From Amycolatopsis orientalis DSM 40040 = KCTC 9412 (GTDB taxonomy: Bacteria; Actinomycetota; Actinomycetes; Mycobacteriales; Pseudonocardiaceae), in NCBI RefSeq assembly GCF_000478275.1, contig NZ_ASJB01000017.1:186001-250000 (forward strand): a stretch of DNA of 64,000 nucleotides. Direction: 5' to 3'. Below, one piece after another: positions 9,406 through 18,662 of this stretch (within the stretch, counting starts at the first letter, position 1; every line of letters starts with the position of its first letter). A model generated the notes under the pieces. It did no database searches. It saw only the letters and a program-made list of their open reading frames with translations, and had not been told where the DNA came from. The translations under genes were made by a program, and so were the position numbers.

Positions 9406-11001
9406 GTGACCAAGCCGAACAAGCCCGTCGTCCTCATCGCCGAGAAGCTCGCGCCTTCCGTGCTGAGTGTCTTCTCCGATGAGGTCGAGGTCCAGCATGT
9501 GGACGGCACGGACCGCCCCGCGCTGCTCGAAGCCGTGAAGACGGCGGACGCGCTGCTCGTGCGGTCCGCCACCAAGGTCGACGCCGAGGTCCTCGCCGCC
9601 ACCACCTCGCTCAAGGTGGTCGCCCGCGCCGGCGTCGGACTGGACAACGTCGAGGTCCCCGCCGCCACCGAACGCGGTGTGCTGGTGGTCAACGCGCCGA
9701 CGTCGAACATCGTCTCCGCCGCCGAGCACGCGGTCGCGCTGCTGCTCGCGGTCGCCCGCCGCGTCCCGGCCGCCGACCAGAGCCTCCAGGGCGGCGCGTG
9801 GAAGCGCAGCGCCTACTCCGGCGTCGAGATCCAGGGCAAGACCATCGGCGTGGTCGGCCTCGGCAAGATCGGCCAGCTGTTCGCGCAGCGGCTCGCCGCC
9901 TTCGATACCAAGCTCATCGCGTACGACCCCTACGTCTCGGCCGCCCGCGCCGCGCAGCTCGGCATCGAGCTGGTCACGCTGGACGAGCTGCTGGAGCGCG
10001 CCGACGCGATCTCCATCCACCTCCCGAAGACCCCGGAGACCAAGGGCCTGATCGGCGCCGAGGCGCTCAAGAAGGTCAAGCCGGGTGTCATCATCGTCAA
10101 CGCCGCGCGCGGTGGCCTGATCGACGAGCAGGCACTGGCGGACGCGGTCAGCTCCGGCCACGTCGGCGGCGCCGGTATCGACGTGTTCGTCACCGAGCCC
10201 ACCACCGAGAGCCCGCTGTTCGGCCTGCCGAACGTCGTCGTCACGCCGCACCTGGGCGCGTCGACCGCCGAGGCGCAGGACCGCGCGGGCACCGACGTCG
10301 CGAAGTCCGTGCTGCTGGCGCTGCGCGGCGATTTCGTGCCGGACGCGGTGAACGTCGCGGGCGGCGGCACGGTCGGCGAGCACGTGCGGCCGTACCTCTC
10401 GCTCACCCAGAAGCTCGGCACGGTGCTGACCGCGCTCAACCCGAAGGCCCCGGCCTCGGTGACCGTCGTGGTCAAGGGCGAGTTGTCCACTGAGGACGTC
10501 AGCGTGCTGCCGCTCGCGGCCGAGCGCGGCGTGTTCTCCGGCGTCGTCGAGGACCAGGTCACCTTCGTGAACGCGCCGCGGGTGGCGGAGGAACTGGGTG
10601 TCCAGGTCGAACTGGTCATCGAGCCCGAAAGCCCCAAGTTCCGCAGCCTGGTCACCGTCCGCGCGGTCTACCCCGACGGCGCGACCCTTTCGGTGTCCGG
10701 TTCGGTCACCGGCAAGGACGAGGTCGAGAAGCTGGTCGAGGTCAACGGCCGTCACTTCGACCTGCGCGCCGAGGGCAACGTGCTGCTGCTCGAGTACCCG
10801 GACCGCCCGGGCATCATGGGCCGCGTCGGCACGCTGCTCGGCGAGGCGGGCATCAACATCGAGGCCGCGCAGATCAGCCAGACCACCGACGGCGCGGACG
10901 CGGTCATGCTGCTGCGCGTGGACCGCTCGGTGGACTCGCACCTGCTGGAGCCGATCGGCGCCACCGTGGGCGCGCACACCATCCGCGCGGTGTCTCTTTG
11001 A
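9406..11001 (+). CDS. serA: D-3-phosphoglycerate dehydrogenase
   Basis: First enzyme of phosphorylated serine synthesis, oxidising 3-phosphoglycerate with NAD. The 531-residue form matches the long actinobacterial type. Features in order: substrate-binding half (VRSATKVDAEVL), NAD motif VVGLGKIGQLFAQRLA, NAARGGLIDEQAL, catalytic His in TPHLGASTAEAQ, the intervening ASB domain, and a C-terminal ACT domain (LLLEYPDRPGIMGRVGTLL). GTG 9406 is chosen over an ATG 39 bases upstream because it follows GGGAG and gives the usual N-terminus. A long hairpin follows the gene. Confidence 0.97.
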   Translation: MTKPNKPVVLIAEKLAPSVLSVFSDEVEVQHVDGTDRPALLEAVKTADALLVRSATKVDAEVLAATTSLKVVARAGVGLDNVEVPAATERGVLVVNAPTSNIVSAAEHAVALLLAVARRVPAADQSLQGGAWKRSAYSGVEIQGKTIGVVGLGKIGQLFAQRLAAFDTKLIAYDPYVSAARAAQLGIELVTLDELLERADAISIHLPKTPETKGLIGAEALKKVKPGVIIVNAARGGLIDEQALADAVSSGHVGGAGIDVFVTEPTTESPLFGLPNVVVTPHLGASTAEAQDRAGTDVAKSVLLALRGDFVPDAVNVAGGGTVGEHVRPYLSLTQKLGTVLTALNPKAPASVTVVVKGELSTEDVSVLPLAAERGVFSGVVEDQVTFVNAPRVAEELGVQVELVIEPESPKFRSLVTVRAVYPDGATLSVSGSVTGKDEVEKLVEVNGRHFDLRAEGNVLLLEYPDRPGIMGRVGTLLGEAGINIEAAQISQTTDGADAVMLLRVDRSVDSHLLEPIGATVGAHTIRAVSL

Positions 11002-11017
11002 TCGCGCGCTGACGTAA

Positions 11018-11086
11018 ACGTGCCGAAGGGGCGCCGTTTCGTACACAACTCGCGTTGTGTGCGGAGGGCGCCCCTTCATCACGTTT
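11018..11086 (+). terminator. Long hairpin after serA
   Basis: Arms GAAGGGGCGCC (11025-11035) and GGCGCCCCTTC (11067-11077) enclose an inner 7-bp stem ACACAAC/GTTGTGT (11043-11049, 11054-11060); AACGTG/CACGTT extends the outside. It has the same GAAGG core as other hairpins here. Confidence 0.75.
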
Positions 11087-11431
11087 CCGTGGGCCTCCGG
11101 CCCAAAAGAGGGCGCGCGACGGGTGAAGTCTCCGTCGGGCGCGGTGCGCCCTTTGGGAGACCCTTGGGCTGAGTCGGCTCTGGTCGCGTTGAGAGTCGCG
11201 ATTAGTCGACCAACTGCGGTCGTTGTCGGTGCAGGGTTCGCGAACGCGAGCAAGATTCAATAACGGTGAAAAATGCCTACTGAAGTCGGGCGGATGGGCC
11301 GATAGGTTCTTGCGGCGAGGCCGAACCATCGCGTCGTCAAGGGCACGGCGCGGCGCCGGGGCTCACCGTCGGGGGTGTGTTCGAGCGGCAGGCAGGTTCC
11401 GAGTCAAGGCCTCGAGTGAGGGCACATACTC
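11087..11431. other. Upstream region of the subtilisin gene
   Basis: No gene seen. It holds a short stem GGGCC-TCC-GGCCC, a perfect 10-mer palindrome GTTCGCGAAC, and presumably the protease promoter. The ribosome site is probably GTGAGGG about ten bases before ATG 11432. No known riboswitch class was recognised. Confidence 0.4.
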
Positions 11432-14400
11432 ATGAACAGATCCCGCGTTCCCCGATGGGCCATCCGCTCATCGGCCGCGGTCTTCGCCGCACTGCTCGCG
11501 ACATCCGTGACCGGGGCCACCGCCTCCGCGCAGGATGTCCCCCTCGCGGACGGTGTCAAGCCGGCGAAGATCGACCGTAACGGATTCCAGGGCAAGGTCG
11601 AACCGAAGCTCAAGGCCGCTCAGGGCCAGATCACCGCCTTCGTCGAACTGGCCAAGCAGCCCGCCGTCGACGCCTTCAACGCCGAGCAGAACAAGGGCGC
11701 CGGCAAGGAGAAGGCCAAGCAGGCCGCGAAGGTCGCCAAGGCCGACGCCGCCGCCACGGTGAACTCGGTCGTCGGCCAGCTCAAGGCCGCCGACGCCGGC
11801 ACCCAGCTGGTCACCCAGACCGCCAACGCGGTCGCGGGCGCGGTCGTCACGGCCGACGCGGCGAAGATCCGCGAGCTGGCGAAGCGCCCGGACGTCGTCT
11901 CGGTCAAGAAGGTGGTGCCGAAGACCCGCACCAACTCCAGCGCGGTCCAACTGACCAACACGCTCGCCTCGTGGCAGCAGACCGGCCGCTACGGCGACGG
12001 CATCCGCGTCGGCGTGATCGACGACGGCATCGACTACACCCACGCCGACTTCGGCGGTCCGGGCACCGCCGAGGCGTACAAGGCGATCAACCGCGACCAG
12101 GCCACCCCGGCGTTCCCGACCGACAAGGTCGTCGGCGGCGTGGACCTCGTCGGCGACGCCTACGACTCGGGCAGCGACGACCCGGCCCTCAAGATCCCGA
12201 AGCCGGACCCCAACCCGCTCGCCTGCGGCCACCACGGCACGCACGTCGCGGGCACGGTCGCCGGATTCGGTGTGGACGAAGCCGGGAAGACCTTCACCGG
12301 TGACTACAAGAAGCTGAACAAGAAGAAGCTCGAAGCGATGCAGATCGGCCCGGGCACCGCGCCCAAGGCCTTGCTGTACGCGATCAAGGTCTTCGGCTGC
12401 GACGGCTCGACCAACGTCACCTCACAGGCGCTGGACTGGTCGCTCGACCCGGACGGTGACGGCGACTTCACCGACCACCTCGACGTGGTCAACCTGTCGC
12501 TGGGCGGCGACTTCGCCACCCCGGACGACCCGGACTCGCTGTTCGTGCGCAAGATCGCCGCGAACAACGTCGTCCCGGTGTTCTCCGCGGGCAACGGCGG
12601 CGACCTCAACGACGTCGGTGGCGCGCCGGGCAACACGCCCGAGGCGCTGACCGTCGCCAGCAGCCGTGACGCGTCCGTCCTGCGCGACGCCGTCGAGGCC
12701 GTCGCTCCCGACGGCGTCAAGGGTGCGAAGACCGGGCAGTTCAGCCAGAACTACGCGACCTACGAGACGCTCGACGTCACCGCGCCGGTGGTCACCATCT
12801 CCGCCGAGAACGCCGCCGGCTGCAAGCCGTACTCCGCGGCGGACAAGGCGAAGGCCGCGGGCAAGATCGTCCTGCTCGAATGGGACGACAACGACGCGAC
12901 CCGCGCCTGTGGTTCGGGCGCCCGCTCGAACAACGCGCAGGCGGCCGGCGCCAAGGGCGCGCTGTTCACCTCGACGCTGGAGCACTTCTCGGCCGGGATC
13001 GCCGGTAACGCGGCCCTGCCGACCTTCCAGTTCACCGGCAGCGCGACCGCTTCGATCCGCCCGGCGGCCACCGCCGGCACGCTGCAGATCCGCATGACCG
13101 GCAAGGGCCGCGTGTCCGTGCCGACCTTCGATCAGTCCATTGTGGATACCCCGAGCTCGTTCACCTCGCGTGGCGGGCGTGGCCCGGCCGTCAAGCCGGA
13201 CGTCGCGGCGCCCGGTGACTCGATCTCGTCCGCGCTGTCAGGCAGCGGAGCGGGCCGTCTGGTCATCTCCGGGACGTCGATGGCGGCTCCGCACACCTCG
13301 GGTATCACCGCCCTGATCCGTCAGGCGCACCCGGACTGGTCGGTCGAGGAAGTCAAGGCCTCGGTCATCAACACCGCCGGTCACGACATCCATGACGCTT
13401 CGGGCCGGGTCTACGGTCCGCAGCGCGTCGGCAGCGGCCGGATCGACGCGAAGGCCGCGCTGGACAACCAGGTCCTGGCCTACGTCGTCGACAACCCCGG
13501 CTTCGTCACGGTCAACTTCGGCACCGTGGAAGCGGGCGGCCCGGTCACCCTGACCAAGACGGTCAAGGTGGTCAACAAGGGCATCAAGCCGGTCGAGTAC
13601 TCGGTGGGCTACGAAGCCGTGAACTCGCTCCCCGGTGTCGAGTACACAGTGGACAAGCCGACCGTGAAGCTGAGCCCGCGCGGTGTCGCGCTGGTGAAGG
13701 TGACCCTGAAGATCGCCGACCCCAAGGCGCTCCGCAAGGTCATGGACCCGACCATGATGGCGACCCAGGTCGGCCTCGCCCGGCAGTTCGTGGCGGACGC
13801 CTCCGGCCGGATCGCGTTCACGCCGAAGAGCGGCACCACCGTTCCGCTGCGGCTCTCGGTGTACTCCGCGCCGAAGCCCGTCTCGTCCATCAACACCCCG
13901 GGCAACGTGAACTTCGGCGCGGGCCAGGACCAGGCCGTGCTGAACCTGACCGGCAAGGGCGTGGACCAGGGCACCGGCCCGCAGCGGTACCGCTCGCTGA
14001 TCAGCGTGCTCGAACTGCAGGCGGAATCCCCGCAGCTGCCCGAGTGCGACGGCGACGTCACCACCGACTGCACGCTGAACCAGACCGCCAAGGGCGGCGA
14101 CCTGCGCTACGTCGGCGCGGCGTCGACGGCTCCGCTGGCCAAGGCGCAGGGCACGCCCGAGAACGCGCTGCTGGCCTTCGGTCTCACCACCTGGAGCGAC
14201 CTGGCGAACATGGGCAGCAACACCTCGCCGTTCGTGGACATCGACACCACGGGCGACGGGCAGCCGGACTTCGAGACCTACGTGACCAAGGTGACGTCCA
14301 CCGACGTCCTCGTGGCGGTCACCGTGGCGCTCAAGCCGGGCTTCCCGCAGGTGGACATCCAGCCGGTCAACGGCCAGCTCGGCGACGTCGACACGAACGT

Positions 14401-14836
14401 GTACGACACCAACGTCGTCGTGCTGCCGGTGAGCATCGCGGCACTGGGCATCGACCCGAACGCCGCGTCGCACAAGATCAGCTACACCGTCGGGACCTCC
14501 GGGTTCTACGCGGCGCCGGGTGCGGGCTCGTCGACGATCGACTACGTCGGCACGCCGCTTTCGTTCGACGCCTTGGCTCCCGCGTACTCGGTCCAGGGCG
14601 GTGGCGACTCCGCGCTGGGCTACGTCGCGAAGCCGGGCACGGCGCTGGTGGTCAACCGCAACGCGGCCGCGCAGGACACCGTCCTGGGCCTGCTGGCGAT
14701 CGAGCACCACAACGCCTCGGGCAACCGGGCGAACGTGGTGAAGATCCAGGCGAACGCCGGTGGCGGCAACGCCGGTGTCGACCGGCCGGGCAACGGCGGC
14801 AGGCACACCGGACGTCAGCCGATCGGGGTCGGCTGA
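11432..14836 (+). CDS. Large secreted subtilisin-like serine protease (S8)
   Basis: A 1134-residue extracellular protease. A signal peptide covers about residues 1-34 (RSSAAVFAALLATSVTG, cleavage after ASA), followed by an inhibitor-like prodomain. The catalytic triad is visible: Asp in GVIDDGIDYTHADF, His in CGHHGTHVAGTVAG, Ser in ISGTSMAAPHTSG. A protease-associated insert lies between His and Ser (about residues 440-560). The C-terminal 450 residues form Fn3-like beta domains. It resembles cucumisin/C5a-type S8 proteases. It has its own promoter region and terminator, so is monocistronic. Confidence 0.93.
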   Translation: MNRSRVPRWAIRSSAAVFAALLATSVTGATASAQDVPLADGVKPAKIDRNGFQGKVEPKLKAAQGQITAFVELAKQPAVDAFNAEQNKGAGKEKAKQAAKVAKADAAATVNSVVGQLKAADAGTQLVTQTANAVAGAVVTADAAKIRELAKRPDVVSVKKVVPKTRTNSSAVQLTNTLASWQQTGRYGDGIRVGVIDDGIDYTHADFGGPGTAEAYKAINRDQATPAFPTDKVVGGVDLVGDAYDSGSDDPALKIPKPDPNPLACGHHGTHVAGTVAGFGVDEAGKTFTGDYKKLNKKKLEAMQIGPGTAPKALLYAIKVFGCDGSTNVTSQALDWSLDPDGDGDFTDHLDVVNLSLGGDFATPDDPDSLFVRKIAANNVVPVFSAGNGGDLNDVGGAPGNTPEALTVASSRDASVLRDAVEAVAPDGVKGAKTGQFSQNYATYETLDVTAPVVTISAENAAGCKPYSAADKAKAAGKIVLLEWDDNDATRACGSGARSNNAQAAGAKGALFTSTLEHFSAGIAGNAALPTFQFTGSATASIRPAATAGTLQIRMTGKGRVSVPTFDQSIVDTPSSFTSRGGRGPAVKPDVAAPGDSISSALSGSGAGRLVISGTSMAAPHTSGITALIRQAHPDWSVEEVKASVINTAGHDIHDASGRVYGPQRVGSGRIDAKAALDNQVLAYVVDNPGFVTVNFGTVEAGGPVTLTKTVKVVNKGIKPVEYSVGYEAVNSLPGVEYTVDKPTVKLSPRGVALVKVTLKIADPKALRKVMDPTMMATQVGLARQFVADASGRIAFTPKSGTTVPLRLSVYSAPKPVSSINTPGNVNFGAGQDQAVLNLTGKGVDQGTGPQRYRSLISVLELQAESPQLPECDGDVTTDCTLNQTAKGGDLRYVGAASTAPLAKAQGTPENALLAFGLTTWSDLANMGSNTSPFVDIDTTGDGQPDFETYVTKVTSTDVLVAVTVALKPGFPQVDIQPVNGQLGDVDTNVYDTNVVVLPVSIAALGIDPNAASHKISYTVGTSGFYAAPGAGSSTIDYVGTPLSFDALAPAYSVQGGGDSALGYVAKPGTALVVNRNAAAQDTVLGLLAIEHHNASGNRANVVKIQANAGGGNAGVDRPGNGGRHTGRQPIGVG

Positions 14837-14869
14837 TCCACGGTGCGGTAATCCGCGTTCGATGAGGTG

Positions 14870-14916
14870 AGGGACGCCCTGGCGGCAGGCATTTCGCCAG
14901 GGCGTCCCTTCTTGTT
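14870..14916 (+). terminator. Intrinsic terminator after the protease gene
   Basis: A perfect 15-bp stem (14870-14884 with 14895-14909), 10-base loop, followed by TCTTGTTTT. Confidence 0.85.
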
Positions 14917-15071
14917 TTCACCCTTTCGGCTGTCTCGCTCTGTGGGAGGTTCCGGCATAAGGGTGGTGCGGCTACGGCTACCGGGCTACAGCCGGTAACC
15001 TTCCGCTGCTGGCGTTTTCTTGCGGATGGGCCATCCGGACTGCCGGTGGCCTGGTCTACGGAGGTGTGTGG

Positions 15072-16115
15072 ATGCGGCTCGCGGTGATCCCAGGAGACGG
15101 GATCGGGCCCGAAGTGGTCTCCGAGGCGCTCAAGGTGCTCGGTGAGGTCGTCCCGGCGGCGGAGATCACGAACTACGACCTCGGCGCCGCCCGGTGGCAC
15201 TCCACCGGCGAGCTGCTCCCGGAGTCCGTACTCGGTGAACTCCGGCAGCACGACGCGATCCTGCTGGGCGCGGTGGGCGACCCGACGGTGCCGAGCGGCA
15301 TTCTGGAGCGCGGGCTGCTGCTGCGTCTCCGGTTCGAGCTCGACCACCATGTGAACCTCCGCCCCGCGCGGTTGTACCCGGGTGTGCGCGGCCCGCTCGC
15401 CGACTCGGGCGAGATCGACATGGTCGTCGTGCGCGAAGGCACCGAAGGCCCGTACGCGGGCAACGGTGGCTTGCTGCGCAAGGACACCGAGCACGAGATC
15501 GCGACGGAGGTCAGCGTCAACACGGCGTTCGGCGTCCGGCGCGTCGTGACCGACGCGTTCAACCGGGCCGAGGCCCGGCCGCGTAAGCACCTGACGCTGC
15601 TGCACAAGACGAACGTGCTGGAGTACGCGGGTTCGCTGTGGTCGCGGATCGTCGAAGAGGTCTCGCTGGAGCACCCGGAGGTGACGGTCGCTTACTCCCA
15701 TGTGGACGCCGCGACCATCCACCTGGTGACCGACCCGTCCCGGTTCGACGTCGTGGTGACGGACAACCTGTTCGGCGACATCATCACCGACCTCGCGGCG
15801 GCGGTGACCGGCGGCATCGGGCTCGCGGCGAGCGGGAACCTCGACATCACGCGGCGGAACCCGAGCATGTTCGAGCCGGTGCACGGCAGCGCCCCGGACA
15901 TCGCGGGGCAGGGTCTCGCCGACCCGACCGCCGCGGTGCTTTCGGTCGCGTTGCTGCTGGACCACTTGGGACAGAAGGAAGCGGCGCGGCGGATCGAGGC
16001 CTCGGTGGCCTTCGACCTCGCCACCCGCGACCAGGCGTCGCCCGGTGCGACGCACGCGATCGGTGACCGGCTGGCGGCGCTCGTGTCGTCCAACGTGCGC
16101 ACGGTCACGCAGTAA
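15072..16115 (+). CDS. leuB: 3-isopropylmalate dehydrogenase
   Basis: NAD-dependent oxidative decarboxylase of leucine synthesis, 347 residues. N-terminal [20 protein letters not shown], the substrate loop [28 protein letters not shown], the metal-binding [16 protein letters not shown] and [15 protein letters not shown] are all present. ATG 15072 has GGAGGT six bases upstream and is preferred over a GTG at 15066. In actinobacteria related enzymes can also take citramalate-pathway substrates; the nearby cimA makes that worth noting. A 19-bp hairpin separates it from the cimA leader. Confidence 0.97.
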   Translation: MRLAVIPGDGIGPEVVSEALKVLGEVVPAAEITNYDLGAARWHSTGELLPESVLGELRQHDAILLGAVGDPTVPSGILERGLLLRLRFELDHHVNLRPARLYPGVRGPLADSGEIDMVVVREGTEGPYAGNGGLLRKDTEHEIATEVSVNTAFGVRRVVTDAFNRAEARPRKHLTLLHKTNVLEYAGSLWSRIVEEVSLEHPEVTVAYSHVDAATIHLVTDPSRFDVVVTDNLFGDIITDLAAAVTGGIGLAASGNLDITRRNPSMFEPVHGSAPDIAGQGLADPTAAVLSVALLLDHLGQKEAARRIEASVAFDLATRDQASPGATHAIGDRLAALVSSNVRTVTQ

Positions 16116-16151
16116 CGACCGCTCGACTTCGGCCGGAAGGCCTGAAGGAGC

Positions 16152-16196
16152 CGAAGGGGCCCTTCACCGCATGCGACGCGGTGAAGGGCCCCTTCG
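16152..16196 (+). terminator. Perfect 19-bp hairpin after leuB
   Basis: Arms 16152-16170 and 16178-16196 are exactly complementary, with a 7-base loop. The stem contains GAAGGGGCCCTTCACC. No T-tract follows. It insulates leuB from the attenuator region of cimA. Confidence 0.75.
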
Positions 16197-16308
16197 TCGC
16201 ATGTGATGAGGGGAAAGCGTCCTTCAGCTCCCGCCCGCCGCTCCCAGCACGTGGGAATACCAGCCCGGCTTGTGGACGCCCGGGCGGAGCGTGTGCCATG
16301 ATGCGTTC

Positions 16309-16350
16309 GTGACCTCCTGCACCATCATTATCGCCGAGCGCGCCGGATAA
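16309..16350 (+). CDS. Leader peptide with Ile-Ile-Ile codons (attenuator)
   Basis: A short frame GTG-ACC-TCC-TGC-ACC-ATC-ATT-ATC-... ends at TAA 16350 and encodes VTSCTIIIAERAG. Three consecutive Ile codons (16324-16332) sit just before nested hairpins and a terminator upstream of an isoleucine-pathway gene, the classic layout of amino acid attenuation. The start is uncertain: the same frame is open from a GTG at 16291, and the best ribosome site (GGAG 16286-16289) is better spaced for an out-of-frame ATG at 16298 that gives only MMRS. Confidence 0.72.
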   Translation: MTSCTIIIAERAG

Positions 16351-16407
16351 CAGCTCCACAAGAGCCCCCGGCGCGCAACCTCTCGCACCCATGCGGGAGG
16401 TTTTTTT
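16312..16407 (+). promoter_or_regulatory. Transcription attenuator of cimA
   Basis: Three structural elements follow the Ile codons. A 9-bp perfect stem pairs 16338-16346 (inside the leader frame) with 16368-16376. An intrinsic terminator pairs 16378-16387 with 16392-16401, loop CCCA, followed by seven T (16401-16407). The leader segment ACCTCCTGCA (16312-16321) can also pair with the terminator's 3' arm. Stalling at Ile codons would block the first stem and is expected to change terminator formation. The exact antiterminator is not resolved by eye. Confidence 0.7.
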
Positions 16408-16448
16408 GTTGCCTGAACACGTTTCGCCACCACCATGAGGAGTTCCCC

Positions 16449-18068
16449 GTGACTCGCACGGAGCCCGCCGACACCCCGCTCGGCGACGCATTCCACCTCT
16501 ACGACACGACGTTGCGCGACGGCGCGCAGCGTGAGGGGATCTCCTACTCCGTCACGGACAAACTGGCGGTGGCGAGGCTGCTCGACGACCTCGGGGTCGG
16601 GTTCATCGAAGGCGGATGGCCGGGCGCGCTGCCCAAGGACACGGAATTCTTCGCCCGCGCCGCTTCCGGCGAAGTGAAACTCCGTCACGCCGCGCTCGTG
16701 GCCTTCGGGGCGACGCGGAAGGCGGGTACGAAGGCGGAGCAGGACACGCAGGTGCGGGCCCTGCTCGACTCCCAGGCACCGGTGATCACGCTGGTGGCCA
16801 AATCGGACCTTCGTCATATCGAGCGCGCGTTGCGGGTCGATGTCGACGAAGCCTGCGCGATGGTGCGGGACACCGTCGCGTTCCTTGTCGGCGAAGGACG
16901 TCGCGTCTTCCTTGACGCGGAACACTTTTTCGACGGCTACGCGTTTTCCCCGGACACCGCTCTGAAGGTGCTCGACGCGGGGGTGAACGCCGGTGCCGAC
17001 GTCGCCGTGCTGTGTGACACCAACGGCGGCCAGTTGCCGCTCGGCCTCGCGGAAACCGTCCGCGAGGTCAAGGAAAGGACGGGATTCCGGCTCGGAATCC
17101 ATTGTCAGGACGACACTTCCTGCGCGGTGGCGAACTCCGTCGCCGCCGTGCAGGCCGGCGTGACGCACGTCCAGTGCACCGCCAATGGTTACGGCGAACG
17201 GGCGGGTAACGCCGATCTGTTCGCCGTGACGGGAAATCTGGTGGCCAAGCTCGGCATGGAGGTGCTCCCGACCGGAGGCGCCGCCGAGCTCACCCGGGTC
17301 TCCCATGCTCTTGCCGAAATCGCGAACATCGCCCCCTACACCCACCAGGCTTATGTGGGGGCGTCGGCCTTCGCCCACAAGGCGGGACTGCACGCGAGCG
17401 CGATCAAGGTGGATCCGTTGCTGTACAACCACATCGATCCAGCTTCGGTCGGCAATGACATGCGGGTACTGGTCACCGAGATGGCCGGCAGGGCCAGCCT
17501 GGAGCTCAAGGGACGTGAGCTCGGGGTCGACCTTGCCGGCCAGCCCGAAGCGCTGACGAGCGCCATCCGCAAGGTGAAGCAGCTCGAATCCGAGGGCTGG
17601 TCCTTCGAAGCCGCGGACGCCTCACTGGAACTGTTGCTGCGGCGGGAGGCTGACGGCCCGCAAAGCGATGTCCTCGACGAACCGCCGTTCGAACTCGAGT
17701 CGTACCGGGTCGTACTGGACCACCGCTCCGACGGCGAGGTCGTCTCGGAGGCGACGGTGAAGGTGCACGTCGCCGGGCGGCGCGTGATCGCCACCGCCGA
17801 AGGCAACGGTCCCGTGCACGCGCTCGACGCCGCCCTGCGCGAGGCACTCAGCCCGCATCTGTCCTGGTTGGACAGTGTCGAGCTGGCCGATTACAAGGTG
17901 CGGATCCTGCCCGGGCATCCGGGCACCGACGCCGTCACGCGCGTGCTCGTCGAGACCAGCGACGGTGAACGGGAATGGACCACGGTCGGCGTGCACGGCA
18001 ACATCGTCGAGGCGAGCTGGCTCGCGCTGTGCGACGCGCTCGTGCACAAGTCACTCACCCAAGCGTGA
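16449..18068 (+). CDS. cimA: (R)-citramalate synthase
   Basis: A 539-residue member of the 2-isopropylmalate/homocitrate synthase family that condenses pyruvate and acetyl-CoA to citramalate, giving a threonine-independent route to 2-oxobutyrate and isoleucine. The HMGL-like barrel starts with LYDTTLRDGAQREGISYS; GFIEGGWPGALPKD is the citramalate-synthase form of the next motif. HCQDDTSCAVANS and the C-terminal LeuA allosteric dimer domain (from about residue 400, YRVVLDHRSDGEVVSEATVKV) follow. GTG 16449 has GAGGAG upstream. The Ile-codon attenuator supports isoleucine-linked control. Confidence 0.93.
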   Translation: MTRTEPADTPLGDAFHLYDTTLRDGAQREGISYSVTDKLAVARLLDDLGVGFIEGGWPGALPKDTEFFARAASGEVKLRHAALVAFGATRKAGTKAEQDTQVRALLDSQAPVITLVAKSDLRHIERALRVDVDEACAMVRDTVAFLVGEGRRVFLDAEHFFDGYAFSPDTALKVLDAGVNAGADVAVLCDTNGGQLPLGLAETVREVKERTGFRLGIHCQDDTSCAVANSVAAVQAGVTHVQCTANGYGERAGNADLFAVTGNLVAKLGMEVLPTGGAAELTRVSHALAEIANIAPYTHQAYVGASAFAHKAGLHASAIKVDPLLYNHIDPASVGNDMRVLVTEMAGRASLELKGRELGVDLAGQPEALTSAIRKVKQLESEGWSFEAADASLELLLRREADGPQSDVLDEPPFELESYRVVLDHRSDGEVVSEATVKVHVAGRRVIATAEGNGPVHALDAALREALSPHLSWLDSVELADYKVRILPGHPGTDAVTRVLVETSDGEREWTTVGVHGNIVEASWLALCDALVHKSLTQA

Positions 18069-18229
18069 GCGCGGCATGCGATCGAGTGGCGACAGTAGGT
18101 GAAAATCCGCCTGTCGGCGGTGTTTGACGATCACGCTCCGCCGCTAACCTGAACGGTGGCCTGCAAGGGGACAGGTACCGTCTCGCCTGCGACCCGGTCG
18201 AGCGTGCCTGCCGAGGATCGGGGGCACAT

Positions 18230-18442
18230 GTGGCGTCGTGGGATGACCGGCTGCCGGCGGAAACCGATTTCGCGCGGCTGACGTGGGTGAAGAGTTCATA
18301 CAGCAACGACGACAAGGACTGTGTCGAGGTCGCCGTCGCGCGTGCCATGGTCTTCGTCCGGGATTCGAAGGCCCCGGAACCGATGCTCGGCTTCGCCCCT
18401 GTCGCTTGGAAAACCTTCATCGACGGCTCGCTCGGCAGCTGA
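18230..18442 (+). CDS. DUF397 domain protein
   Basis: A 70-residue DUF397 protein: WVKSSYSNDDKDCVEVA, then VFVRDSKAPEPMLGFAPVAWKTFID, matching the family almost end to end. It precedes an XRE/DUF5753 regulator on the same strand, a recurrent actinomycete pairing thought to be regulator plus partner. GTG 18230 follows GGGGGC; the alternative ATG at 18227 is out of the domain frame. Its cellular role is unknown. Confidence 0.88.
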   Translation: MASWDDRLPAETDFARLTWVKSSYSNDDKDCVEVAVARAMVFVRDSKAPEPMLGFAPVAWKTFIDGSLGS

Positions 18443-18618
18443 ATCGGTTTCGCCCTCTGGCGGCCCCTCCTTGTCCGGTGGGGCCGCTTCGTCGTGTCCT
18501 GGGGTGAACCGGAACTCATGCAGGTAGCTGCATGCGATGCGGCATAGTGCAGCTCACTTTATGGCAGGTCGCGGTATGCGCCGGTCAATGTGACTCTGGT
18601 CATAAAGAATGGTACCGT

Positions 18619-18634
18619 TCTGCCAGGTGGCAGA
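18619..18634. promoter_or_regulatory. Small palindrome before the XRE gene
   Basis: TCTGCCA-GG-TGGCAGA is a perfect 7-bp inverted repeat 29 bases before ATG 18663. A second, ATGCAG-GTAG-CTGCAT, lies near 18518-18533. Either could be a regulator-binding site; neither is proven. Confidence 0.4.
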
Positions 18635-18662
18635 TTGCGAGAACTCAGGAGGACTGTAAATC

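Noticed and set aside
9361..11253. A 630-codon open frame on the minus strand
   Set aside because: It is the shadow of serA on the other strand, a common effect of high GC at third positions; it has no domain and is Arg/Asp/Gly/Leu repetitive.
13238..14806. A 522-codon minus-strand frame inside the protease
   Set aside because: Shadow of the subtilisin gene; low-complexity composition and no ribosome site.
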